From NCBI RefSeq assembly GCF_018294505.1, contig NC_057814.1, positions 34,942,613 through 35,006,612 of the forward strand: a stretch of 64,000 nt of DNA. Direction: 5' to 3'. This stretch comes from Triticum aestivum (lineage: Eukaryota; Streptophyta; Magnoliopsida; Poales; Poaceae). Position 1 is the stretch's first letter; the number at the start of each line of letters is the position of its first letter. The notes under the pieces are model-generated. The model was given only the letters and a program-made list of their open reading frames with translations, was not told where the DNA came from and did not search any database. Positions 47,698 to 59,090 of this stretch are shown in pieces. The translations under genes and the position numbers were made by a program.

Positions 47698-49951
47698 AGT
47701 TGTATTAGTGCACGTTAAACGTAGAAAAATATTTGAAGGCCGTAAGAGGAAGCTATCTCCCATTCGTCATCAAAATGCATTGTTCCCTCTCAGAACCACG
47801 AACCTTCTAGTGAGTTGCTCCGGTTTGTGAGGGGTGTGTGTCCAAACTTTCGTCAAACATGCCAATTTTTTACCACATCATCTTGGTGGCATGACATTAA
47901 ATCAAGCAAGGTTTCATGTGTGTCTGATCAATTTTTAATTTTTTGGAATCAAAATGCCATGGCACTCCATGCATGTGCCCATGCATGGAAACCAATATGA
48001 TTAAAAATTCCTTCTAATTTACTGCACATGGAATTAACTCGCACACAAGTACACAAAAATATGATTTTTCAAACCATTTTGGTTAGGCGTTGCATGTAGA
48101 TGTAGTTCAATTTTGAATTACGGTCATTAAATGGTTAGAAAATCACTTAAATGTCTTTAAAAGGTCAAATGACCCCTGAAATTTTCCAAATTTTCACATG
48201 ACAGTTGTATTAGTGCACGTTAAATGTAGGAAAAACTTTGAAGGCCGTAAGAGGAACCTATCTCCCGTTCGTCATCAAATATGCATTGTTCCCTCTCGGA
48301 ACCACGAACCTTCTAGTGAGTTGCTCCAGTTTGTGAGGGGAGTGTGTCCAAACTTTCGTGAAACATGTGAATTTCTTTACCACATCATCTTGGTGGCATG
48401 ACATTAAATCAACCAAGGTTTCATGTGTTCTGATTTTATTATTTTTTGAAATTGAAATGCCATGTCACTCCATGCATACGTCTGCATGTGTCCATGTCGT
48501 GAGACAAATATGTTTGAATTTTTTTCTAATTTCTGCACATGGAATTAACTCGCACACAAGTATAGAAATATGATTTTTCAAACCATTTTGGTTAGCCATT
48601 GCATGTAGATGTACTTCAAATTTGAATTACGGTCATTAAATGGCTAGAAAATCACTTAAATGTCTTTGAAAGGTCAAATGACCCCTAGAATTTTCCAAAA
48701 TTTCACATTACAGTTGTAGTAGTGCATTTGAGACGTAGAAAAAAAATTGAAGACCGTAAGAGGAAGTTATCTTCCGTTCGTCATCAAACATGCATTGTCT
48801 CCTCTCGGAACCACGAGCCTTCTAGTGAGTTGCTCTGGTTTGTGAGGGGTGTGTATCCAAACTTTTGTCAAACAGGCCATTTTCTTTACCACATCATCTT
48901 GGTGGCATGAAATTACATCAACCAAGGTTTTATGTGTTTCTGATATTTTTTTATTTTTTTGAATTAAAATGCCATGTCACTTCATGCATACGTATGCATG
49001 TGTCCATGTCGTGAGACAAATATGTTTGAAAATTCTTTATAATTTACTGCACATGGAATTAACTCGCACACAAGTACACAAATATGATTTTTCAAACCAT
49101 TTTGGTTAGGCGTTGCATGTAGATGTAGTTTAAATTCAAATTACGGTCATTAAATGGCTAGAAAAATTATTTAAATGTCTTTCAAAGGTCAAATGACCCC
49201 TAGAATTTTCCAAAATTTCACATTACAGTTGTAGTAGTGCATGTTAGACGTAGAAAAAAAATTGAAGGCCCTAAGAGGAAGCTATCTCCCGTTTGTCATG
49301 AGACTTGCATTGTTCCCTCTCGGAACCACGAACCTTCTAATGAGTTGCTCCGGTTTGTGAGGGGTGTGTGTCCAAACTTTCGTCAAACATGCCAATTTCT
49401 TTACCACGTCATCTTGGTGGCATGACAAAACATCAACCAAGGTTTCATGTGTTTCTGTTTTTTTGTTTTTGGATTTAAAATGCCATGTCACTCCATGCAT
49501 ACGTATGCATGTGTGCATGTCGTGAGGCAAATATGTTTGAAAATTCCTTCTAATTTACTGCACATGGAATTAACTCGCACACAAGCACACAAATATGATT
49601 TTTCAAACCGTTTTGGTTAGGCGTTGCATGTAGATATAGTTCAATTTTGGATTACGGTCATTAAATGGCTAGAAAATCACTTAAATGTCTTTAAAAGGTC
49701 AAAAAACCCCTAGAATTTTCCAAAATTTCATATTACAGTTGTAGTAATGCATGTTAGACGTAGAAAAAAATTGAAGGCCGTAAGAGGAAGCTATCTCCCA
49801 TTCGTCATCAAACATGCATTGTTCCCTCTTAGAACCACGAGCCTTCTAGTGAGTTGCTCCGGTTTGTGAGGGGCATCTGTCCAAACTTTCATCAAACATG
49901 CCAAATTTTTTTACCACATCATCTTGGTGACATGACATTACATCAACCAAG
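47698..49951 (+). repeat. CACTA1 tandem array, middle block
   Basis: The array resumes with the TSD copy at 47698. Units start at 48034, 48544, 49069 and 49570 (spacings 501-525). The last is split by CACTA3 after caaccaag. The array frames at 48198, 48722 and 49237 match those of the left block. Confidence 0.92.
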
Positions 49952-50280
49952 CACTACTAGGGAAAACCCTGGCAGTAGCGCGGGTCTTTTGTTTATCAGT
50001 AGCGCGGGAGGACGTGCTACTGATAAGGCGCTACAGCTATTCCTTAGCAGTAGCGCGTGCTACACGCGCTGCTGCTAAGACATATAGCAGCAGCGTTTGT
50101 TCACCCTAGCGCTACTGCTAATATAGCTAGTAGTAGCGTGTTTACTCTCCATCCCTACTAGTATTCTTTTTCTCATTTTTTTAATTTTTAGTGTATTTAT
50201 ACGCGGTTATATAAATTTTGGTACAATACCAATTATGAGGCTGTTATATCAATATGTCCATAACAGTGTGTCAAATGAAG

Positions 50281-50412
50281 GTGGATTAGGTTTAAGTGGA
50301 GGGAACATGTGGTGCATGTCAAAAGTATACTACTAATCCAAACTTGATCTAGTTTGGACTAGTAGTACTTTCGATGTGCACCACATGTTGCCTCCACTTG
50401 AATCTAATCCAC
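50281..50412. repeat. 132-bp foldback in CACTA3
   Basis: The arm starting gtggattagg pairs with the arm ending ctaatccac: about 63-bp arms, about seven mismatches and one 2-base gap, with a very short loop. It could be a small foldback element or a precursor-like hairpin downstream of the B3-like gene. Confidence 0.8.
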
Positions 50413-50655
50413 AAACACAAGCTATTTAATCATCATCATAGTCATTACCACAAACAGTAGCTATTTAATCATCATCATAGTCATTACCACCAACAGTACA
50501 CATCATCATCTTCAAACTCATTCTAGCTAGCTAATCACCACCAAACACTAGCTGTGGTAGCTATCTAATCACCACCAACACTAGCTAATAATAATCATCA
50601 TAGTCATTACCACCAACACTAGCTATTTAATCATCATAACTCATTTCTAGCTAGC
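50413..50655. repeat. atcatcatagtcattaccac tandem repeats
   Basis: Imperfect copies of a unit of about 39 bp containing atcatcatagtcattaccac and tagctatttaatc. No gene is seen. Confidence 0.7.
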
Positions 50656-50658
50656 TAA

Positions 50659-51884
50659 TCACTCCTGCTGCTCTCTCTCAGGTAAAATAACATAAAACAT
50701 GTGTAGCACTCCTGCTTCATCAAGTTGGAGCATGCACATGAACTTGTCTCCTAATCGTGGGCTGCGCTTCTGATTGGTGCCCCCTAGTACTTCTCTGCGA
50801 TCGTTCACAATTTTGCTCCAGTCTTTCACTATTAAGCATTCCTCGCTATTAGAAATCCTGTATGCACTAAAGTGCATTGTAGGATATCTTGGCCGTAAGC
50901 TAACAATTCTCATGGGACCTTTAGTCTCGATCCAATGAGGCACAACATTCATCGGGAGTCCCTCTTGACGAACATCGTATAATAACATACTTAGCAATGA
51001 AGTTTAGCTAAAAAATAATATACGCACAAGATGCACTGAGGACAAATAGTAAAAATCTTACCATCTTCCCTAAATAGATGTTACCATAGTTTAGTACAAA
51101 CACTATTGGTCGCACATTTTGAGTACTAAGATTTTTAAGTCCAGAAAAATAATTTGTCTTGACAGTATGAAGATCCTCAAGCCATGAAACATAATGAGCT
51201 ATCTCCTCGCAGTTTAGTTCAGCTCCGGGATAGTGGACGGTCATGTCTACCAAGCGCCGGACATGTTTGCTTGAATGGAAATAAGCTGTCAATAGAAATT
51301 AGTTGTCAACTATTTTTGAATAAACAATATCAAAGACATAAATATGGTTGAGAAACTCACATAATGGTATAACTAGAGGCGTCTGCACATCGACCCAGAT
51401 GTCTCTATTACCTTCAATATTATCTTCGGGACGAATATCAAAGGTGATAAACATATCAGGCTCAAATGCATAAGCCTTGCATAGTGCTTGCCAAGTTTTG
51501 CATTCAAAATAGGTGTAGGTGTCTACGTTGTATAATTTTGCGTGGAAACTATAACCATGCTCGGTCTTCAAGTTAACTCTCTTTACCTCCGTAGTTGTTT
51601 GCATAGGACTGAAACCTATCTTATCCAAGACAAAAACTCTTGCATGGCAGGGGATACGCTAGTAGAATAGTTAAAAAAGTAAATTATAATTTGAAGCAAA
51701 TGAAGCAGATGTCATGCTTAATTACGAAAAAAGACTTGTCATTGTGACTTACTGTATCCACTTCAAAGTTCTCGTCCAGCTTGATGCTGAAGCGCCTATC
51801 ATCATCTAGGAAGATTCTGTCGCACAGACCGCGCTCGTCTTTGCAGTATTCGCAAATACCGAAATCCTTTTCGTCGTCAGACAT
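50659..51884 (-). CDS. B3-like protein gene carried by CACTA3 (four exons, about 318 aa)
   Basis: Exons proposed from splice signals are 51884-51753 (ATG, MSDDEKDF; donor GTAAGT), 51658-51361 (acceptor ctactag; donor GTGAGT), 51285-51062 (acceptor ttgacag; donor GTAAGA) and 50961-50659. Phases agree at every junction, giving an uninterrupted frame of 319 codons with stop. The last acceptor (caagag) is weak. Exon 2 has a B3-fold-like pattern (GYSFHAKLY, TWQALCKAYAF, FITFDIRP). Exon 4 has a second similar pattern (LIVKDWSKIV, PRLGDKFMCMLQ, FYVILPE). B3 domains bind DNA in plant transcription factors, but this assignment is from pattern only. As I recall, similar proteins are frequent in Triticeae annotations. 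Confidence 0.6.
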
Positions 51885-53330
51885 TTCCTATGTTCATAGT
51901 TGAAACATTAATTGAAAATTGATCGAAGGCAACTACCAGGATACTCAACACACAAATCCGGGGCACTCGATATTTCCTACATATTCTGGCACAAGTCATG
52001 CCAAAATTCACAGAAAAATCCGGCATGACCTTTGCTACAATAGGACATATAGAGCGCCTGAAATTTGCTGGAACAGAAATGAATCAACACTCCGGCATAA
52101 CATAGGCCACTCGGAGGTGTAACCTGCAAACATGACCGACCACTTGGGCAAGCACATATCCTATTTGAGCAACACAAGATATACATTTCAAAATATCTTA
52201 TAGGACTCATATTGACATGAGCATTCAATAAGCAAAACCAAATCGTAAAATAAATAAGTATTCAAATTAGCATGCATTCAATAAGCAAAAGTAAATCATC
52301 TCATGCGTCCGTACATCGTTGAATATTATCACTAATAAATCTTGAATAGTATCACACATATAACATCACTAATACAACTAAAACCCTAGCCCACGATGGG
52401 TATCGGCGCGGGCGGTGGACACCCACAGAGAAGGAACCATCACAGGATCATAGCTCCAGTGAGATCCTGGAGAACCCGCGAGGTATTGGAGAACATGTGC
52501 TCCAACGCAAACAAGTAGCGACGGACGTGCGCGTCCTCCTCACTGACACGGTGATGCACCACCTCCGCGGGGTCCTCGAGCCTCTGGACCGTCACTGGCC
52601 CACGCGGCCGCCACCAAAGAAGGTTCGGGTCAACGACGGGCTGACTCCTCACCAACCTGCGCCCCCGGTAGGTAGCGCCTCCCAGTACCACCCCGGCGGA
52701 GCCCAGTCCCGGACATGGCCCATCTGGTGACGCAGGTGTCCTCCGCCGACTCGACGACGAGGATGCGGGATAGGCATCGTTGACGTCGATGCGGGAATAA
52801 TTGCTTTATCAAAAAAAGTAAACTAGTTCTATTAATTTTCGTACTAAAAATAAAATAGTTGTATTAACTCAAGTAGTTCAATTAAGCACTTACTATAAAT
52901 AAAAATAAACTAGTTTTTACTAAAAATAAACTAGTTCAACTAGTTATATTAATTTTCTTACTAATTCTATTAAACACTTACTAAAAAACAGTAAAAAAAC
53001 TAGTTAGATGAACTCTAAAATTTAACCCTAACTAATTTGATGAACTCTAAAATTTAATGAACCCGAACTAATTTGATGAACTCTAAAATTTAACCCTAAC
53101 TAATTTGATGAACTCTAAAATTTAATGAACCCTAACTAATTTGATGAACTCTAAAATTTAACCCTAACTAATTTGATGAACTCTAAAATTTAACCCTAAC
53201 TAATTCGATGAACTCTAAAACTAATTATATTTAACAACTACTGCCATAATTAGCATCTAATTTGATGAACCCTAACTAATTAGATGAACTCTGAAATTTA
53301 ACCCTAAGAACCCTAGCTAGGCAGAGGTAG
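51885..53330 (-). promoter_or_regulatory. CACTA3 gene leader/promoter region, possible upstream exon
   Basis: No clear gene. A GC-rich segment at 52440-52812 has an open minus frame (ending LTGAMIL) and could be a leader exon or a separate captured fragment, unrecognised. The rest is AT-rich. Confidence 0.4.
53008..53225. repeat. 32/36-bp tandem repeat in CACTA3
   Basis: About six copies of taatttgatgaactctaaaa followed by aaccctaac or aatgaaccc. Confidence 0.88.
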
Positions 53331-53439
53331 GGGAGGAGGAGGGCGTGCTCACCTCGGGCGCCGGCGGAGTTAGGGAGAGGGGCACACGGCGTCGAGGTCG
53401 GGCACGGGGTCGGGGTCGGGGCGGCGGGCGCACGGCGGA

Positions 53440-53565
53440 GGGCGACGATGTAGGGGGGCGTCGAGGTCGGGGTCGGGGGCGGCGTCGAGGTCGGGGTCGG
53501 GGGCGGCGTCGAGGTCGGGGTCGGGGCGGCGTCGAGGTCGGGGTCGGGGCGGCGTCGAGGGTGTG
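53440..53565. repeat. GC-rich minisatellite in CACTA3
   Basis: About four to five copies of a gtcgaggtcggggtcggg unit (21-25 bp). The Arg/Pro-rich frame across it (53317-53847, -) is produced by the repeat and is not taken as a gene. Confidence 0.85.
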
Positions 53566-54069
53566 CGGAGAGCGACGGGTCACGAGCGGCGGCCGACGGT
53601 GATGTAGGGCGGCGACAGTGGAGGAGTAGGGATTTGGGGGAAGTGGCCGTGGGGGAAGAACGAACCGCGCGGTTACGTCAAAAGTAGTAGTAGCGCGTTC
53701 CAGGAAGTGCGCTACTGCTACGATAGCTATAGCGCATTTCTTAACAAGCGCTACTGCTATTCCTTTCTCTTTTTTATTTGCTTTCCATTTAATTTTGTTT
53801 TCGTTAGCAGTAGCGCCTTTCTTCCTAAACGCGCTGCTAGAAAACAAGTAGCGGTAACGCTGTTTCTGTAAGCTCGCTACTACTATGTGTAGCCTATCGG
53901 CTTAGCAGTGGGAATTTTAGTAGTAGCGCTTTTATGGCTAGACGCGCTAGTGCTATATATGTATATGTAGTGCGGTTTTCGCCAACGTGCTACTGCTAGT
54001 TAGCACTAGCGTGCTTTTTTAACAAGTGCTACTGCTAAAGTTTTGTGTATAAGGTTTTCCCTAGTAGTG

Positions 54070-54380
54070 AAGGTTTCATGTGTTTCTGAATTTTTTTATT
54101 TTTTGGAATTAAAATGCCATGTCACTCCATGCTTAATTGTGTCATAGCCATTAGACCAATATGTTTGAAAATTCCTTCCAATTTACTGCACATGAAATTA
54201 AATCGCACACAAGTACACAAAATACGAGTTTTCAAACCGTTATTGTTAACTGTTGCATGTACATGTAGTTCAAATTTCAATTACAGTCATTAAATGGATA
54301 GAAAATCACTTAAATGTCTTAAAAGGTCAAATGACCCCCGAAATTTTCCAAAATTTGACATGACAGTTGTATTAGTACTA
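54070..54380 (+). repeat. CACTA1 tandem array, last partial unit
   Basis: The array resumes after the CACTA3 TSD (aaggtttcatgtg) and ends near gacagttgtattagtac. This closes the array of about twelve units. Confidence 0.88.
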
Positions 54381-54621
54381 CAAAATTTATCGTTCATTTA
54401 AAACACCATCCGTTGGCACTTTACTCCAAATTCGCTTTCACAGCTAATAAAAAATATCTACAACATCACACACAGTTGTTTTCTAGGAACCATTTGCGAT
54501 GAAAATATCTGGGTCTATTTAAGTCTCCCTTCTTAAGCTTCGCCGGCTCGTGTGCTCCAGTGCCGGCAACCCCCGAATCAACGAATCCCGATCCCCATTC
54601 CCGCACCCCCTTCTTGCAAAG

Positions 54622-55272
54622 ATGACGCCGTGGAAACGCTTCATGAAGGCCCGTACCATGGCCGCGTCGCCCCCGAGCGCGGCCGCCTATGCCGAGATTG
54701 CCGCCGCATCCGCATTAAGCGTGGCCGCTTCCGCCGAGAGGGCGTCTGCGGCAGCCGATAGGGCAGCTGCAGCAGTCGAGACGGCTGCAGTTGCTGCTCC
54801 GATGGCAGCTGCAAACGCCGAGAGCGCTCGAGCTGCCATCCGTGCCGCCGGTGTCGCCCTGGCCCGGGTTGAGGCCATCCACGCCAAGATTGAGGATGCA
54901 CATGCCAAGATATTCCAAGCTACCTCAGACTCCAGCATGCAACCCACGTCTGAAAAGGCGGCGGTGGCCATGGAGCACCTGCTTCCTTATGAGGTCGAGG
55001 CGGCAGAGATCGAGGAGCGCCGGGAGGAGGAGTTGCGCATGGCCGAGGTCGAGGTAGAGAAGAGTCTGTCCGTCGAGGAATCTGCGGTGGAGTACCAACG
55101 CGAGCTCTGGCGCAGCCACTACTACGAATACTACAGCCTTGAGGGCGCCGCCGAGGACGAAGACGAGGACGAGGATGCGGTCAACTTCAGCAGGGGGGAC
55201 GCGGAGTCCACCAATGGTGGCATGTCGCCAGGACAAGTCATCGATGTCTCATCTCACACCGGCGATGCATAG
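54622..55272 (+). CDS. Ala-rich coiled-coil protein carried by CACTA1 (216 aa)
   Basis: The frame starts at ATG 54622 (MTPWKRFMKA). Residues about 15-110 are Ala-rich helical repeats (AAAYAEIAAASA, AADRAAAAVE, AAIRAAGVALARVEA). Then comes a Glu-rich helix (EEELRMAEVEVEKS), an aromatic patch (WRSHYYEYYS), an acidic run (EDEDEDED) and a C-terminus with VIDVSS. The frame is open and GC-rich, and codes in the same direction as the GRF gene downstream. Low-complexity composition prevents a functional call. It may be one more captured plant gene. Confidence 0.55.
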   Translation: MTPWKRFMKARTMAASPPSAAAYAEIAAASALSVAASAERASAAADRAAAAVETAAVAAPMAAANAESARAAIRAAGVALARVEAIHAKIEDAHAKIFQATSDSSMQPTSEKAAVAMEHLLPYEVEAAEIEERREEELRMAEVEVEKSLSVEESAVEYQRELWRSHYYEYYSLEGAAEDEDEDEDAVNFSRGDAESTNGGMSPGQVIDVSSHTGDA

Positions 55273-55774
55273 GCCGGCGCGGCGGCGGATTTGTTAAAAT
55301 TATGCGTACTTAGGCTTTGTTTTTAATACTGGTCTTTTGTTAGAGCAATGTTTAGGTCAGCTGGCTCTGTTTAATTACTAAAATTGATCGATTCAGTAAG
55401 TGTAGTCTGTCTGCTGTACGCTCTTTTGTGTGCCCAAATTAGCAAGCGATGTTAAATTATGCAATGACGTACCCGGAGAAATTTCCACCAAAATTTGAAT
55501 TATCAAACTCATCCCATGCACGCAAAGCAGAAGAATCGTTTGCGATGCACACAATCGTTCAAAGTAAATGGTCCGGCAGCACCGTGCGCAAAGGTTCCCT
55601 CCACATTTACAAAATTTTGGCCTACCGCCAAAATATCTACCCCCGCCCCTTCCCCACCCCCTTTTCTCCCCGACCACAAGTCACATTTCGCCTATTTCCT
55701 CCTTCCTTCCTTCCTTGCTAAGCTATAGCCGCTTCCTTGCTCTCGCCGTCTCGCATCCTACCGCCGGGGTCGCC

Positions 55775-57168
55775 ATGGTCTTCTTCAAAGACCTCTCCAG
55801 CGGTTCCACCTCCGGCGACGATTCCTTCACAACCCGGGTATGCCTCTCTTCTCTCTCTCGGGCCATGACTTGGAATGAAGGGTTTTTACCCGGCGGTCGA
55901 TTTGAGTCATTTCTTCCTCTTGTAGCTCCCTAGGACCATCAGTGGCAACGAATGGAGCGGGGTGGCTGAAGATCTATCTGCTCGTTGTCACCATCAATCT
56001 CCATGCGTGAAGCTAGTTGCGTTTGAATCTGTGGACAGTCGGAGGAAGTTTCTGGCATGTGCAGGGAAGGTTAGACCCTCTTTCATTGTTACAAATCATT
56101 TGTTAGATGTGATTCAGACACCGTCACGGTCCCAACCCATTCATACCACACCTTCAACCAAACACATCCTAAGACAGTGTCACAGTTTGTACCTATTATC
56201 TTAAATTGTTGCCCTCTCATCAGCGGTGCCATTAGAAAATTATTTGGCACCGCTACAACAGTTTGTGCAGCCAACTTTGGTCCACACACCAGAGCAGCCA
56301 AGCAGTAAAATACTAAATCTTTATGGCACGAAGGAACTGGCATCGGAGCAACTACGTGCTCCGGAGTTCGGGTCCTTGATTTTTTTCTGCTGCATCGGCT
56401 CGCTAGTGCAGGGCACCCGTGCGAGATGTAGCAACAGTTCTCTTTACCCCAGTTTTGGCATACATAGTGGACGGCCTTAGTACTATTAGTTCTGTGTTAC
56501 TAAACTTGTGCATGTACACACCTGTTAGTATCAATTTGCTGTCATCCAAACACTGTCGCTATGCTGTTGCAGTTATATTTACCTTCCTCATAAAATGTTC
56601 AATTTGTTATTTATTGTACATGAGTAAGAACTTGTAGCGTCGTTGTAGTTAATTATAGCTTTTGATATTCGAGAATTTGGTTGTTGTCTTAGTAGCAATT
56701 AATTCTTTTGCACATTGATATTTTTGAGAAGATATGTCATAATTAACATGTTTCTTCAGTTCTTCAAAATAAGCATTGGTGATTTTCTATGTTGCTATAA
56801 ACCCATTTCCCCTACAATTGTTACTGATCTAGTTTTAAATATTATAGGATGAACGGAAGTGTTCTTACTTGGAGTGGGTTGATCAAGAGTGGCCACGGTC
56901 TTTGAAGATGTGTCTAGCGAAGCTCTGGAGCATGTATGAGGAAGAGAATAGACATAGGCTTAGAGAAACTGTTGTCAACGCTGAAGAATATTTGAAGATG
57001 CGGGATAAAAAGTTGAAGGTGGAGAATGAGCTTAGATTTTTTAAATCAGACTTTGCTAAGATGGTGTTGGCGAAGGAGGAGGCACTTTCCCAGTTGGCCC
57101 GTGCAAAACAGGTTCTTACTGAACTGAAAGCAGAGGTGGATAAGACGAGCCTGGATGATCTCAATTAG
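55775..57168 (+). CDS. GRF-type zinc-finger protein gene carried by CACTA1 (three exons, 175 aa)
   Basis: Proposed exons are 55775-55837 (ATG MVFFKDL; donor GTATGC), 55926-56069 (acceptor with pyrimidine tract ending TTGTAG; donor GTTAGA) and 56848-57168 (acceptor ATTATAG; stop TAG). All junctions are phase 0 and the joined frame is open. Exons 2-3 encode a GRF-like zinc finger: Cys42, His44, Cys66 (FLAC), Cys74 and the following LEWVD Trp. The rest is a coiled coil (EENRHRLRE, KLKVENELRFF, QLARAKQVL). GRF fingers bind nucleic acid and are common in small plant proteins of this size. No lesion is visible, so the copy could be functional if transcribed. Confidence 0.72.
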
Positions 57169-57533
57169 GGAAATGAATATATTTTTCTTATGAAGTTGAA
57201 CTAGCTATATGTTGTACTGTGCTGTTTTCATGTATACCGTACTGTGATGTTATAATATATTTATGTGCCTGATATGAAATTGGCAAACAGCTGTTCGATA
57301 TGAAATGTGAATTTGCGTAATACTGGAATTATTAATTGTAAACTAATAAACCTGCTAAATGTGTCATGGACCTTTGTAAACGGTTCTAACAGTAGAAGCG
57401 CTTGTGATGGATAGCACAATGCCACACAGTTTTCTTCATCAAATCGTGTGTGATATAGTTGATAAAAGTAAACAGTTAACCAATGCAGACCGTGTGTGAT
57501 AGTTACACCTTTCACACACGATCCTACACATAT

Positions 57534-57755
57534 GTGTGGGATGTACGTACGAACGAAAACGTTTTCCCTGGATTGACTGTGTGGGATGTACATAAGAATG
57601 GAAACGTATTCTTTGGATTGACTGTGTGTGATATACATACAAACGGAAATGTTTTTCTAGGATTCACCGTGTGGGATGTACATACCTAAGGAAATGATTT
57701 TCTCGGATTACCGTGTGGGATGTACATACCTACGGAAATGATTGGGTTTCAATGC
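57534..57755. repeat. CACTA1 right subterminal repeat, five 45-bp units
   Basis: Units start with gtgtgggatgtacat at 57534, 57579, 57624, 57669 and 57713. More gtgtgtgat cores precede at 57447 and 57489. The same cores occur at the left end and in CACTA2. Confidence 0.88.
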
Positions 57756-57769
57756 CTCGCCCGATCGCA

Positions 57770-57926
57770 CACGACCTCAGCCTGTGTCCCAGGAGGGCCT
57801 ATCCCCGACGATTTCTGGGTCGTGTTGGAAGGACCCCCTATCGCCCACACTCACTTGGCGACGGTTCCAAATGCCGTCGCGGAAAGGGGTTAAAAACCGT
57901 CTGTATAGCACCGACGCGCACCAGTG
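57770..57926 (-). repeat. CACTA1 right terminal block, conserved with CACTA2
   Basis: Read from the end inward, about 130 bp match 59504-59635 at roughly 88% by eye: CACTGGTG, then ggtttttaacccctttccgc, then atttggaaccgtcgcc. This defines the family's terminal sequence on one side. Confidence 0.85.
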
Positions 57927-59077
57927 AAGCTCCAGCGATCTATTTATGGACTGGTGCAAGCCTCTCGGAGTTGGAATATACACTTTGATAGTGTGATAAA
58001 AGCATATGGTTTTATACAGACTTTTGGAGAAGCTTGTATTTACAAGAAAGTGAGTGGGAGCTCTATAGCATTTCTAATATTATATGTGGATGACATATTG
58101 TTGATCGGAAATGATATGGAATTTCTGGATAGCATAAAAGGATACCTGAATAAGAATTTTTCAATGAAAGACCTCGGTGAAGCTGCTTATATATTGGGCA
58201 TCAAGATCTATAGAGATAGATCAAGACGCTTAATTGGACTTTCACAAAGCACATACCATGATAAAGTTTTGAAGAAGTTGAAAATGGATCAAGCAAAGAA
58301 AGGGTTCTTGCCTGTGTTACAAGGTGTGAAGTTGAGTCAGACTCAATGCCTGACCACTGCAGAAGATAGAGAGAAAATGAAAGTCATTCCCTATGCTTCA
58401 ACCATAGGTTCTATCATGTATGCAATGCTGTGTACCAGACCTGATGTGTGCCTTGCTATTAGTTTAGCAAGGTACCAAAGTAATCCAGGAGTGGATCACT
58501 GGGAGAGGTCAAGAACATCCTGAAATACCTAAAGAGGACTAAGGATATGTTTCTCGTTTATGGAGGTGACAAAGAGCTCGTCGTAAATGGTTACGTCGAT
58601 GCAAGCTTTGACACTGATCCGGATGACTCTAAGTCACAAACCGGATACGTATTTATATTGAATGGTGGAGCTATCAGTTGGTGCTGTTCCAAATAGAGCG
58701 TGGTGGCGGGATCTACGTGTAAAGCGGAGTACATAGCTGCTTCGGAAGCAGCAAATGAAGGAGTCTAGATGGAGGAGTTCATATCCGATCTAGGTGTAAT
58801 ACCTAGTACATCGGGTCCAATGAAAATATTTTGTGACAATACTGGAGCAATAGCCTTGGTGAAGGAATCTAGATTTCACAAGAGAACCAAGCACACCACG
58901 CTTCAATTCCATCCGCGATCTAGTCAAGGACGGAGACATAGAAGTTTGAAAAATACACACGGATCTGAATGTTGCAGACCCGTTGACTAAGCCTCTTCCA
59001 TGAGCAAAACATGATCAGCACCAAGACTCCATGGGTGTTAGAATCATTACTATGTAATCTAGATTATTGACTCTACT
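57927..59077 (+). pseudogene. Copia A RT (rest) and RNase H
   Basis: The sequence resumes at the second aag (57927-57929) and the RT frame continues at 57930 (LQRSIYGLV), through catalytic YVDD (near 58085) to about 58520. A frameshift near 58502 follows. RNase H is fragmentary, with TAG codons near 58694 (where Copia C has SKQSVV) and near 58767 (Trp in GVWM). The end matches the family (PLTKPL, DQHQDSMGV). Confidence 0.88.
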
Positions 59078-59090
59078 ACAAGTGGGAGAC
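59078..59090 (+). other. Copia A polypurine tract
   Basis: caagtgggagac directly before the LTR start. Confidence 0.82.

Larger units (their letters stand above)
49952..54069. mobile_element. CACTA3: 4.1 kb CACTA element with a multi-exon gene
   Basis: It begins CACTACTAGGGAAAACC and ends with the exact inverse, giving 17-bp terminal inverted repeats, with TSD aag (49949-49951 and 54070-54072). Subterminal repeats of the (a)gtagcgcg / gcgctactgct type fill 49970-50150 and 53680-54040. The interior holds one gene on - (50659-51884), a hairpin, and two minisatellites. No transposase is present, so it is non-autonomous. Confidence 0.93.
32706..57926. mobile_element. CACTA1: 25.2 kb CACTA DNA transposon carrying plant genes
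   Basis: It begins CACTATTGCAGG and ends (reverse complement) CACTGGTGCGCG, with a 3-bp TSD (aag) in the middle of Copia A RT. Both ends are rich in short subterminal repeats (gtgtgtgat / cacacggtt type). Without nested Copia C and CACTA3 it is about 12.4 kb. No transposase (TNP2-like) is recognisable, so it is non-autonomous. Its content is two cargo regions (33780-35650 and 54540-57170) flanking an array of about 500-bp tandem repeats. The terminal inverted repeats are imperfect beyond CACT, so the exact ends rest mainly on the TSD and frame restoration. Confidence 0.85.

Noticed and set aside
53008..53225. aaccctaac units as telomere-like sequence
   Set aside because: The heptamer is not tandem. 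It is part of a 32/36-bp AT-rich unit.
53317..53847. Arg/Pro-rich frame of 176 codons on the minus strand
   Set aside because: Its length comes from a GC-rich minisatellite and subterminal sequence. There is no domain.
54622..55272. Ala-rich protein as a CACTA TNP1-type transposase subunit
   Set aside because: Coiled coil and acidic tail alone do not support this. No conserved transposase motif was seen.
57534..57755. Regular 45-bp repeats looking like a CRISPR array
   Set aside because: There are no unique spacers, the units abut directly, and the genome is a plant. They are CACTA subterminal repeats.
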